Of a stretch of 64,000 nt of DNA, positions 32,692 through 41,296 are shown one piece after another; position 1 is the first letter of the stretch; every line of letters begins with the position of its first letter. The stretch is from an uncultured Chlorobiaceae bacterium (GTDB taxonomy: Bacteria; Bacteroidota; Chlorobiia; Chlorobiales; Chlorobiaceae). The DNA lies in the NCBI GenBank assembly GCA_903994635.1, contig CAJEXQ010000009.1:23887-87886 (forward strand). Direction: 5' to 3'. The translations under genes were made by a program, and so were the position numbers. Below the pieces are notes generated by a model that was not told where the DNA came from, did no database searches, and saw only the letters and a list, made by a program, of their open reading frames with translations.

Positions 32692-34812
32692 TCAGGAAAG
32701 ATCGACATCAGCAACCAGTACAACGCTCGAATAAGCTCCGAGAAGGAATGGTACACCTTGCAAGAGCAGAGGCCCCTCACCTGGATTGTAGATGTCGAGT
32801 GGAGAAACGCAACCAGTGTTGACCAGAACCCTCCATCGGTATTGGCCTGGAAGTGATGGAAGATCAAGCATCGTTACTGAAGAGGCACTGTTCCATGCAT
32901 AATAGAGAACATCATCAGCAGTGGCTGCCGCTGTAGCAAAAACTGCCGCGACAAGACGTGATTCATGCGACCAGTCAGGAGCCCAGGGGGTGCGGCCATG
33001 CCAGGAAATTTCGGGAAAACCAAGTGCTCCAGATGTATCGCTGCGCGGGTGCCTTGGGGCACGCAGGGATGGGTGTCTGAGACGAAAGGCAATGGCAAGC
33101 CTGACAAACCGAAACAACTCTGGCTCACGCTCCAGCAACGACCAGTCGAGCCAGTTACCTTCATTGTCGTGACAGTAGGTGTTATTGTTTCCCCATTGCG
33201 TACGACCCATCTCGTCACCCATCAGAATCATCGGAGTTCCACGGGCTACCATGAGTGCTAAAAGAGCATTCTTTGCCTGGCGCAATCGGAGTGCCGTGAT
33301 ATTAAGATCTGTTGTTTCTCCTTCGATGCCACAGTTCCAGCTTCGGTTGTCGTCACAGCCATCACGGTTGTCTTCGGCATTTGCTTCATTGTGCTTGTGA
33401 TTATAGCTGACCAGGTCTCGGAGCGAAAATCCATCGTGGCAGGTGATGAAGTTGATTGAGGCAAGCGGACCTCGTCCGCTGGATTCATAAAGATCAGGAG
33501 AACCCGACAGACGGGTAGCAAGCAGCCCTGCGTGGTTGGGTTCACCGCGAAGGAAATCACGGATATCATCACGGAATTTGCCGTTCCATTCGGCAAATCG
33601 TCCATAGTTAGGAAATTTTCCAAGAAGATAAAGTCCGCCTGCATCCCATGCCTCGGCGATAAGCTTGCATTTTTTCAGGATTGGATCAAGAGCTACCGAT
33701 TCGAGCAGAGGTGGGTTGTTCATGATTTCTCCGTTTGAATCGCGTCCAAGGATGGCGGCGGCATCAAAACGGAATCCGTCAATATGGTATTCAGCAACCC
33801 AGAAGCGCAGGCACTCGATCACCATCTCGCGCACAATAGGATTGTTACAGTTGAGGGAGTTGCCACAACCACTAAAATTGTGATAGTACCCTTCAGGGGT
33901 GAGCATGTAGTAAATCATGTTGTCAAGTCCCCTGAAGGATATTGTCGGCCCACGATGGTCACCTTCACTGGTGTGGTTGAAGACCACATCAAGAAGAACC
34001 TCAATACCAGCAGAGTGCAGCGAGCGCACCATGCTCTTGAATTCGTCAGCCTGCATACCCATGGCACCAGTAGCGGCAAAACCGGCTTTTGGGGCATAAA
34101 ATCCGACCGTACTGTATCCCCAATAGTTCATATTGAAGCCGCCGGTGACAGGATTCGGAACTGAAAGTTCAAATTCATCAAATTCAAAAACCGGCAGAAG
34201 TTCAACACAATTAACGCCAAGACTCAAGAGATACGGAATTTTCTCAACAACCCCTGCATAAGTTCCTGGATGAGCGACACCGGAGGTTGAGTGACGGGTA
34301 AAGCCTCGTACGTGCATCTCGTAGATGATGAGATTCTCTGATGGAATTTCCATGGGAGTGTCACCGTACCAGTCAAAATCTTCAGGAATAACAAAGCCTC
34401 GGTAGGGGAATTTGTCATCCCGGTCAGGCTGAGCTCCCCATACCTCTCTGCCTGATATTGAGCGTACGTAGGGATCAAGCAGAATTTTAGATGGATCAAA
34501 GCGATATCCGGCTGCAGGATCCCATCGACCATCCATCCTGTAGCCGTATTCAAAGCGTTCTGGATCAAGATCAAATATTATAACACTCCATACATCCCCG
34601 ATCCTGAATGAATCGGGTAGAACAAGTTCTGCCATAATCTGGCGAGTCTGTTTGTCAAACAGTACCAGCGTACAGGAAGTGGCCGCAGTTGAAAAAACTG
34701 AAAAATTGACACCCCCCGGCACAAGAGAGGTACCGTAAGGCTTTACACGTCCCGGTCGAACTTTCAGCCCGGAAATTTCTCCTGTAGGATAAAGATCTAT
34801 TCGTCCACTCAT
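32692..34812 (-). CDS. glgX: Glycogen debranching enzyme GlgX (isoamylase type)
   Basis: A 706-residue GH13 enzyme that removes alpha-1,6 branches from glycogen. An N-terminal CBM48-like domain (PYGTSLVPGGVNFSVFS, ~25-42) precedes the barrel. Catalytic motifs: GFRFDAAAIL (nucleophile Asp), KLIAEAWDAGG (acid/base Glu) and FITCHDGFSL (transition-state Asp). The length matches GlgX/TreX. It is the last gene of a long minus-strand block, and its start overlaps the stop of a STAS gene by ATGA, an unusual coupling of a glycogen enzyme with a regulatory gene. Confidence 0.92.
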   Translation of the reverse strand: MSGRIDLYPTGEISGLKVRPGRVKPYGTSLVPGGVNFSVFSTAATSCTLVLFDKQTRQIMAELVLPDSFRIGDVWSVIIFDLDPERFEYGYRMDGRWDPAAGYRFDPSKILLDPYVRSISGREVWGAQPDRDDKFPYRGFVIPEDFDWYGDTPMEIPSENLIIYEMHVRGFTRHSTSGVAHPGTYAGVVEKIPYLLSLGVNCVELLPVFEFDEFELSVPNPVTGGFNMNYWGYSTVGFYAPKAGFAATGAMGMQADEFKSMVRSLHSAGIEVLLDVVFNHTSEGDHRGPTISFRGLDNMIYYMLTPEGYYHNFSGCGNSLNCNNPIVREMVIECLRFWVAEYHIDGFRFDAAAILGRDSNGEIMNNPPLLESVALDPILKKCKLIAEAWDAGGLYLLGKFPNYGRFAEWNGKFRDDIRDFLRGEPNHAGLLATRLSGSPDLYESSGRGPLASINFITCHDGFSLRDLVSYNHKHNEANAEDNRDGCDDNRSWNCGIEGETTDLNITALRLRQAKNALLALMVARGTPMILMGDEMGRTQWGNNNTYCHDNEGNWLDWSLLEREPELFRFVRLAIAFRLRHPSLRAPRHPRSDTSGALGFPEISWHGRTPWAPDWSHESRLVAAVFATAAATADDVLYYAWNSASSVTMLDLPSLPGQYRWRVLVNTGCVSPLDIYNPGEGPLLLQGVPFLLGAYSSVVLVADVDLS

Positions 34813-35156
34813 GGCTGCACTGTTTTGGTAACTTTTTTGATAGCATCATCGACACTTTTACAGGTAACAAACTGTTCCCAGAAGCCAGTAACACTCATGA
34901 CATCTTCTACTGATTCGGGAACTGCTGCAAGCAACAGCTTTTTGTGCCCCCCCTGGGCTTCACGGTAGAGGAGCAGGAGCATTCTCAGCCCGGCACTGGT
35001 CAGAATACCTATACCCCCGAAATCAAGCACAAGATCTTCGACAGAGGAGAGTAAGGCAAGCAGTTTTTCCTGCAGTTCAGCGGCTACGGCATGGGTTATA
35101 TCGCCAGTAATGGAGGCAACGGCAGTACCGCACTCTTGCGAAATTGTAATATTCAT
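34809..35156 (-). CDS. STAS-domain anti-sigma factor antagonist
   Basis: 115 residues from ATG 35156 (the frame is open further upstream but has no better start). Typical RsbV/SpoIIAA-like fold: VLDFGGIGILTSAGLRML (~45-62), where the Ser in TSAG is the expected phosphorylation site. When dephosphorylated, such proteins bind an RsbW-type kinase. The natural partner is the phosphatase-kinase gene at 35701. It overlaps glgX by ATGA and is thus translationally linked with it. Confidence 0.85.
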   Translation of the reverse strand: MNITISQECGTAVASITGDITHAVAAELQEKLLALLSSVEDLVLDFGGIGILTSAGLRMLLLLYREAQGGHKKLLLAAVPESVEDVMSVTGFWEQFVTCKSVDDAIKKVTKTVQP

Positions 35157-35160
35157 AATG

Positions 35161-35688
35161 TTATGATTCAGGATTGTAGACCGGCGCGGTCTTTTCAAAA
35201 CTTTCTACGACTTTTTTCTGGATACGGATGCTGCCATCAACAGGTGAGCGAACCAGCTCTAACCGTTGATGAGAGATAAATGCTTCGTAATGGCTGGTTG
35301 CCTCCCCTGGTTTCCATGCCCGGCGTTCCCAACGAACCACAACAGCAACCTTGGCTAGTTGTCCATCCACCTTGATGTCCCATGACTCAACTTTGTGCGT
35401 TTCATCGAAATATTTGATGAGTACATCTGCATACCATGCTGAAAAAGCCTCCTTACCCGTAAATGGCTTTTCAGTATCAGGGTAACGCATCTCAGCATCA
35501 TCAGTAAGAAGAGCCAGCAGATTACCGGGTGGCTTGTGATCATTGGTGCCTTCATACCAACTAAGCACCACATTTTTGACCATCTCTGCAGTCAGTGGCG
35601 AGAGGTTTGTTGCGGCAACTGAGGGTTTGATGGATGTGCCCAGAAAGAGCATGATCAAATAAGCGATGACTGTTTTTTTATTGGTCAT
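35161..35688 (-). CDS. Secreted SnoaL/NTF2-like protein
   Basis: 175 residues with a signal peptide (AYLIMLFLGTSIKPSVAA, cleavage near 26). The mature part has the cone-shaped NTF2/SnoaL pattern: VVLSWYEGTNDHKP, LLTDDAEMRYPD, FTGKEAFSAWYADVL, then beta strands with WERRAWKPGEA. No catalytic residues can be assigned. Its location in the periplasm between a membrane sensor phosphatase and a STAS gene suggests a ligand-binding accessory role, which is inference. Confidence 0.65.
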   Translation of the reverse strand: MTNKKTVIAYLIMLFLGTSIKPSVAATNLSPLTAEMVKNVVLSWYEGTNDHKPPGNLLALLTDDAEMRYPDTEKPFTGKEAFSAWYADVLIKYFDETHKVESWDIKVDGQLAKVAVVVRWERRAWKPGEATSHYEAFISHQRLELVRSPVDGSIRIQKKVVESFEKTAPVYNPES

Positions 35689-35700
35689 TCATTCCTCCTT

Positions 35701-38097
35701 TTATTGTTTTTTTTGCCCGACAGTCAAACGGTGACGGGAGCGGACCATTGTCAGAATATTGGTGTCAGCGGAACGGAACATTTTTGCTTCGTCAGTGGAT
35801 TGCCGGATGATAAACCAGCCAAGGCCTCCAATCTGGCGATCTTCAAGTAAAAGGGTGACATCAACAGCGGGAAGCGTGTCAGGGTCAAACGGTGGACCTG
35901 AATCTTCAATGCGAACCACAAAATCATCCCCATACCATGAGGTGAAGATACGGAAATACTTGCTTGTATCTTCTTGAAGCGAGTAGTTGATCATGTTGGT
36001 GACGGCTTCACAAACAGCAAGAGAAATTTCCATTGCCCGCGCTTTTTCCATTCCCCCTTCGAGAGCCGATGACTGAACCAACTCCACAACCTGCTCAATA
36101 GTCTCGTTGGAAGCTGGCAGACGGAGTTCCCCGGGTAAACGACCAGCCTCGATAAGCGAAAGAGTAATATCATCAAAACGATCTTGTTCACCCTGCCACT
36201 TCACGACCTTGTCAACAAGCTCTTCGGCAGATTGCTGAGGGGGCTTAGTCTTGTTCTGCAAAAGAAAATCTGTCATGCGTGCCGTACCGAATTGTTCGCC
36301 CGACATATCCATCGCCTCGCTGATTCCATCAGTATAGACCGCAAGAAGATCTCCTTCATGGAAAGGCATCTGCCATGCAGTAAACTGTTTCCCGGCCAAA
36401 ACACCAAGTGCAGGACCACTTCGCTTTGAAAGAAATTCAACAGTTCCGTCACTTCGGATAAGGAGCGGGGGATTGTGACCACAATTAATACAGGTGATCG
36501 ATTGTGCCAATGGATCAAGAACAACCAGAAAAAGCGTGACAAACATCATCTGCGGGTTTGACTCTGCAAGCATCGCGTTGATTCGGGTAAGCGCCTGCTC
36601 CGGTTCCATCCCCGAAACCATGCTCCGCAGGAGCAGGCTTACCCGCATCATAAACATCGCTGCGGAAATACCTTTTCCCGAAACATCTCCCACCGTAAAA
36701 ACCGTGCGTCCCCCCGGTAGAACGAAATGGTCAAAAAAGTCACCTCCCACTTCCTGGGCTGGAATCGATAGACTGAAGTGACCTCCACCCATAAGTTTTA
36801 TGGATGGAGGAAGAACTGAAAGCTGAATGTTATGGGCAAGTTCGAGCTCCGTTGTCATGCGCTGCTGGCTGCGGGCCATCTCTTCCCGATGTTGAATCGA
36901 AAGCTGCAACTCATTGACCATGCCGTTAAATGCATCAATAACGTCAGCAGTTTCATCGTGACTGAATGAAGACTGTGTAATAGGTTGGAAATTCCCTTCA
37001 TTGACGTTGCGAACTCCCTCACGGAGCGCATCGAGATTGCGTGTGGCCAGACCGGCACTCCATCTGAAAAGCAAACCTATACCACCGATACAAAGCATCC
37101 CAAGTGTAAAAACTCCTCCGGCAAGCCACCAGACATCTGAATTCAGATCACTGGCGGGAATCACATAAACAAAAATAAGTGGCAATTGGGAAATCCTTCT
37201 GAAAAGGAAATAACTGTCGACACCGTTATATGGATTTCTGGCAATGAACGAGCCGGATAGAACAGAGTCATTATGAAGCGTTGTTAATGAAGTCATCGCT
37301 CCTGGATTTGAACGGATGAAATTCTGTAAATATTTGTCTGGCTGTGAATGTCCGGAAACACTTTGTTTGCCTGCGAGCAGGCGGCTGTGGGAGTCAAGAA
37401 TGAACATCTGGTACTTTGTGCCAATATCAAGCCCGTCCATTGATTGCAGGATTGATTCGAGCGTTATATCGACAGCAATCACACCGTCTATTATCGGCTT
37501 GCCAAACTGTTCACGGTTAATCGGAACAGAAAAGGTGATCTCCTGCCTATGCCCCCGGTCAGAAGAGAGATAGGAAGGACTCCAATACCCGCTGATGAAT
37601 TTCATGTTACCGCTACGCAGGGGGATATACCATTGAGATCCCGGTGACGCCGGATCATCTGCTTCATAAGTGAGACGCTGCCGAATGAATTTACCATTCC
37701 CTGCACCCCCGCGACGAACGACAACGCTCCTCACCTTTTTCGGGCCAAGACGACTATCAGGTTCGAACGCCAAACAAATCGCGTCAGCATCAGGGATGCG
37801 ATGAAGCGCATTTTCCATGGCATCATACCATGATTCCAATCCCGCTGGATTCCACTGCTGCACCAGATCCGTCGTTGAAAGAACCTCATCCCGAATGGAA
37901 TGCATATCGGCATAAACCTTGTTGAACTGCAAATCAAGGCGATCATTGAGATCATGCAAAAGGCGGTCATGCAGGAGCTCATGCCCCTGCCAGACCGTAA
38001 ACGGGGCAGTGCAAAAAAATATGACCCCCGAACAGACAAGTGCTATGATGGTAAAGCGCTCCCTGAGTCTCCGTGGAAGATAGCGATTAAAATTCAC
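35701..38097 (-). CDS. SpoIIE-type phosphatase with sensor, HAMP and RsbW-like kinase domains
   Basis: About 798 residues. A membrane helix (~15-35) is followed by a periplasmic Cache-like sensor region (~40-300), a second helix (~318-340, VWWLAGGVFTLGMLCIGG), HAMP (~345-400), a PP2C/SpoIIE phosphatase (GGDFFDHF, VGDVSGKGISAAMFM, YTDGISEAM) and a C-terminal HATPase_c domain (CEAVTNMINYS, then IEDSGPPFDP). It should both dephosphorylate and rephosphorylate STAS partners, as in partner-switching modules. GTG at 38097, with AGGTCAG before it, is preferred; the longer frame starts with TTG at 38175 inside the previous gene. Two STAS genes flank it. Confidence 0.85.
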   Translation of the reverse strand: MNFNRYLPRRLRERFTIIALVCSGVIFFCTAPFTVWQGHELLHDRLLHDLNDRLDLQFNKVYADMHSIRDEVLSTTDLVQQWNPAGLESWYDAMENALHRIPDADAICLAFEPDSRLGPKKVRSVVVRRGGAGNGKFIRQRLTYEADDPASPGSQWYIPLRSGNMKFISGYWSPSYLSSDRGHRQEITFSVPINREQFGKPIIDGVIAVDITLESILQSMDGLDIGTKYQMFILDSHSRLLAGKQSVSGHSQPDKYLQNFIRSNPGAMTSLTTLHNDSVLSGSFIARNPYNGVDSYFLFRRISQLPLIFVYVIPASDLNSDVWWLAGGVFTLGMLCIGGIGLLFRWSAGLATRNLDALREGVRNVNEGNFQPITQSSFSHDETADVIDAFNGMVNELQLSIQHREEMARSQQRMTTELELAHNIQLSVLPPSIKLMGGGHFSLSIPAQEVGGDFFDHFVLPGGRTVFTVGDVSGKGISAAMFMMRVSLLLRSMVSGMEPEQALTRINAMLAESNPQMMFVTLFLVVLDPLAQSITCINCGHNPPLLIRSDGTVEFLSKRSGPALGVLAGKQFTAWQMPFHEGDLLAVYTDGISEAMDMSGEQFGTARMTDFLLQNKTKPPQQSAEELVDKVVKWQGEQDRFDDITLSLIEAGRLPGELRLPASNETIEQVVELVQSSALEGGMEKARAMEISLAVCEAVTNMINYSLQEDTSKYFRIFTSWYGDDFVVRIEDSGPPFDPDTLPAVDVTLLLEDRQIGGLGWFIIRQSTDEAKMFRSADTNILTMVRSRHRLTVGQKKQ

Positions 38098-38117
38098 GCT
38101 CTGACCTGTTTGACATT

Positions 38118-39044
38118 TTACCAACCGAACCGCTTCACTCCTTTTTCCAGAACCTCTACCAGCTTTTGTCCACAAAGCTCTGAATCTCCGGTAGTACGAG
38201 CCGTAATGATCGGGTAATCTACAATAACTGAGTACTTCTTTCCGACATTTCCAATAAACTGTCCATCAGGGCCTACGGCATCCTTAAGAATAAACTCAAG
38301 CTGATAGGGCGCACCCTGAAAACCATGATCAATCTTCAGATATCCATGCCCATCATTGTAGTCAAAAGCAAGGGGATGGCCGGTAACCCGTTTGCCGTAA
38401 ATAATGCTCTTCTCGGTAATCTCATCACGAGTGAACGCCAATACGGCCACGCCATAACACTCTCCTGCTACCGGCTTTCCAGCCTTGAGGAACATGCGGA
38501 TCAGATCATGCAGACGCTTGTTGTTGGCCATGTCGAGGATAGGACCGCTGCCACCAACCAGAACAAGTGCATCGTATTTCTGCACATCAATTGCTACCTT
38601 GTCAAGCGATTCATTGTAGGAAAACAGTTCGCTCAGGTAGTTCGGTGAGCTGAAGTAGGGTTTTGCTGGCAGCCACTGCGTGAGATTCAGTGGATGATCA
38701 AGTTTGCTGGAAGCCTCAACCTGCTTGACCTTTCCCGCCATATCTGGTGTGGTAACCGTGCGGCCAAGAGGAGGATCAACATAATTCGGATCCATGCTTG
38801 GGGGCAGTGCCAGGGGCTTTGTTCCTTTTGGTGTCGCAAAATCCACTTTATATCCTGCCGCTTCGAGCACGTCAAGCGGACCAATAAGTTCCTCTCCCCA
38901 GTAACCAAATTCCGAGAGCACAAAAAGAACTCTCTTGTTTAACTGTTGTTTACCGGGTTTAGCGTCATTGGCCGATGCTTGATCAGTCAATGCAGCTCCA
39001 AAAAGCAGCAAAAGAACTGCCAGTTTAAGCATTTTCATTTTCAT
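38118..39044 (-). CDS. Secreted DJ-1/PfpI (class I glutamine amidotransferase-like) protein
   Basis: 308 residues: signal peptide (LKLAVLLLLFGAALTDQASA, cleavage near 25), then a DJ-1/PfpI fold with VLFVLSEFGYWGEE (conserved Glu), LVLVGGSGPILDM and the nucleophile elbow GECYGVAVL. The long insert (DPNYVDPP...) resembles the Hsp31-like/chaperone and glyoxalase branch. Export is unusual for this superfamily. It could be a periplasmic chaperone, deglycase or hydrolase; the sequence does not decide. It lies 20 bases before the SpoIIE gene start. Confidence 0.75.
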   Translation of the reverse strand: MKMKMLKLAVLLLLFGAALTDQASANDAKPGKQQLNKRVLFVLSEFGYWGEELIGPLDVLEAAGYKVDFATPKGTKPLALPPSMDPNYVDPPLGRTVTTPDMAGKVKQVEASSKLDHPLNLTQWLPAKPYFSSPNYLSELFSYNESLDKVAIDVQKYDALVLVGGSGPILDMANNKRLHDLIRMFLKAGKPVAGECYGVAVLAFTRDEITEKSIIYGKRVTGHPLAFDYNDGHGYLKIDHGFQGAPYQLEFILKDAVGPDGQFIGNVGKKYSVIVDYPIITARTTGDSELCGQKLVEVLEKGVKRFGW

Positions 39045-39128
39045 GAGGTAAGTCTCCTGGATTATGGTTTTAAATGTTACTTGATAAAAAAATCTCTAAT
39101 CTGCTTCTCTGCACGGCTCATCTGTCTA

Positions 39129-39470
39129 TCAGGATTCCAGAATCTGTAAAGCTTCTTCAGTAGTTGATGCAATTTTGAAATATGGAAGAAAACCCGTGAT
39201 GTCAAGGGTGTCTCGCATTGTTTGATCAAGACGGCAAAGTACCAGTTGACCCTCCATTTTCTGGATCTGCCGGACAACAAGGAGTAACATCCTCAACCCA
39301 CTGCTTGCCAGATAGGTAACACCTCCGAAATCAAGTACAAGGTATTTCTTCCCTTCCTGAATCCGCTTGACAAGCTTGGCTTCAACGGCTGGAGTTGTTG
39401 ATGCGTCGAGTTTTCCTGCCAGCTCAATAATGGTGGAATCACCTTGCGTTCTCTCCTGAATTTCGATCAT
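39129..39470 (-). CDS. STAS-domain anti-sigma factor antagonist
   Basis: 113 residues: IIELAGKLDASTTPAVE, VLDFGGVTYLASSGLRMLL (~46-64) with phosphoacceptor Ser in ASSG, and LDITGFLPYF. A clear RsbV/SpoIIAA homologue. It is a separate paralog of the STAS protein at 34809; one may regulate the other's kinase. No sigma factor gene is in the block. Confidence 0.87.
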   Translation of the reverse strand: MIEIQERTQGDSTIIELAGKLDASTTPAVEAKLVKRIQEGKKYLVLDFGGVTYLASSGLRMLLLVVRQIQKMEGQLVLCRLDQTMRDTLDITGFLPYFKIASTTEEALQILES

Positions 39471-39711
39471 ATTTTCCTATTGATAATTATTTCGGGTCGT
39501 GCCCCGCGAGGCCATCTCTGCTCTTGCAAAATAATATAGTTGTTGATGAAAACGAAACTCGCATTGCAACACGCTCTAATATGAAGATGAAGCAAGTTCC
39601 AGAATATTGCCAAAGAGATCGGAACAGAACGTTATGTGAATCTCTCTAAAAATTGCTCGAACAAGGATTCGTCCACCACGCGAAACAATACGGTCAGCCA
39701 GCATATCAACA

Positions 39712-41283
39712 TTACCAACGATAAGAGAGCCATGAAGAGCACCTGTTCGAGGGTGAAGCGACCTGGGTTCCCGACGGCGTTACCTCAAAAAGCTCTATAA
39801 CCTGAAGCATGGGAGCACCGGGGGCACGGAGACGTACCCTGCGTACCTGCGTGATGTCACTGCCAAAAAGGATGATAGCTCGCTGCCATGCCTCGGCGTC
39901 GACCGGACGATCAATCACCGGCTTGTTTAAAGGCAGGAACCCAAAAACGTCACCATACCATTGAATTGCAGCATCAAGATCACTGACTCCAAAAGCCGTA
40001 TGGTTCCATTGCGGAGTTGCAGCAGCAGGCTTGAGTGCATCAAGGATAACCGTGCGTCGCACTGGATCGACAATGTTCTCTCCGTATTGGTACTGCGTAA
40101 GCCCTGAGAAGTTCTCAATATCTGAACGTGCTCCCGAGGCGACCTCCCAGCGAATCTGGTCGAGATAACCGGTAAGACGTGATTCACTTGCAGTACCTGC
40201 ACGAAGCACCGCATCATGCAGGGCGGTCAGACCGTTTACGGCAGGGCGTTCGTTGAGGGCCCCAGCCAGCTCAGCAGCCGTGATTCGTGAACCCATAAGC
40301 CGGAGAATATCCAGATGACCGAAAACCGAGGCCCTGATAATGGCATTTGCACCCATAGGATGTATCTCATAAACCAAGGGGCTGGCACCATGGTCAAGTA
40401 ACATGCGAGCGACTCGCAAACGAAGGGATGCTGCAACCCCTGGATTAGGGTTTTCGTTTTTACCCGTAACGGTCACCACAAGCGGAGGCTGACGAAGGAC
40501 ACCACCTCGACGATTAACATCCGTCCCCGTCATACAGGCAGCAATGGCATCAACAAGAGAGTCAAACTGCCCTGGTTCACGGGCAACTCGTTTGATTGAA
40601 TCACTGATGAGTGCCGCCAGGGCATCAGATTTCTTCTGGATTTCCGCTTCAGCCTTAGGAACCGGCACACGAATACGATCAAGCAATATGGTAAAATAGG
40701 CCATCTTTGCAGAGTCACTGACCTCTGGAACAGAGACCGCCCGGAGAAGAAGCTGGTTATCGAACTGCCGTGCAAAATCAACCGCAGTCAAACCCCGAAG
40801 AGTTGTTGCCGCCGTATTTGCTCCCTTTGCAATTGCAAATGCTGCCAGATCGGCATGGCCGTAGAATGCGGCCTCAAGCAGCAGGGTGTGACCATTGAGC
40901 AACCAGACAGCATCGAGATCCTTCGGCCGTGCGGCCAGCAAGAGCGAGGCAACCTTGACGCTGCCGGAATGCCCTGCCATGTGGATCGGCAAAGCGCCCG
41001 AAGGGGCAAAGGGCTTGTCGGGGTCCGCCTTGCGAACAGGGTTGTTTAGCAGAAAATCGACCGATTGGGCTTGGCCTCGTGCAGCAGCCTTGAGCAGGGG
41101 CGTCCATCCTTCAGCATCGGCCTGATCAGGGTCTCCGCCTTTTGATATCCAGTCGCGAAGAACCCGTACGTCTCCCCGTCCGGCTGCATCGACGGCTGTG
41201 GTAATGGATGCTGTTGACGTTTCAGCAGAAGTTCCGTAAAACGGGGCAAAGATAAAAATCAGTATAAGCAGGAATAATTTCAT
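39712..41283 (-). CDS. Secreted ankyrin-repeat protein with VOC (glyoxalase-like) domain, frameshifted end
   Basis: 523 residues. Signal peptide (FLLILIFIFAPFYGTSA), then ankyrin repeats (AEGWTPLLKAAARGQAQSV, GALPIHMAGHSGSV, GHTLLLEAAFYGHADLA, then ANAIIRASVFGHLDIL and NGLTALHDAVLRAG). From ~435 a VOC domain starts (WNHTAFGVSDLDAAIQWY). It ends prematurely at 39712; in another frame HPRTGALHGSLIVGNVDML, REIHITFCSDLFGNILEL continues to TAG at 39577, the expected end of the VOC fold. A frameshift between ~39740 and 39775 is therefore likely. Ankyrin plus VOC is a rare combination. Confidence 0.75.
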   Translation of the reverse strand: MKLFLLILIFIFAPFYGTSAETSTASITTAVDAAGRGDVRVLRDWISKGGDPDQADAEGWTPLLKAAARGQAQSVDFLLNNPVRKADPDKPFAPSGALPIHMAGHSGSVKVASLLLAARPKDLDAVWLLNGHTLLLEAAFYGHADLAAFAIAKGANTAATTLRGLTAVDFARQFDNQLLLRAVSVPEVSDSAKMAYFTILLDRIRVPVPKAEAEIQKKSDALAALISDSIKRVAREPGQFDSLVDAIAACMTGTDVNRRGGVLRQPPLVVTVTGKNENPNPGVAASLRLRVARMLLDHGASPLVYEIHPMGANAIIRASVFGHLDILRLMGSRITAAELAGALNERPAVNGLTALHDAVLRAGTASESRLTGYLDQIRWEVASGARSDIENFSGLTQYQYGENIVDPVRRTVILDALKPAAATPQWNHTAFGVSDLDAAIQWYGDVFGFLPLNKPVIDRPVDAEAWQRAIILFGSDITQVRRVRLRAPGAPMLQVIELFEVTPSGTQVASPSNRCSSWLSYRW

Positions 41284-41296
41284 GAGCTATACTTCT

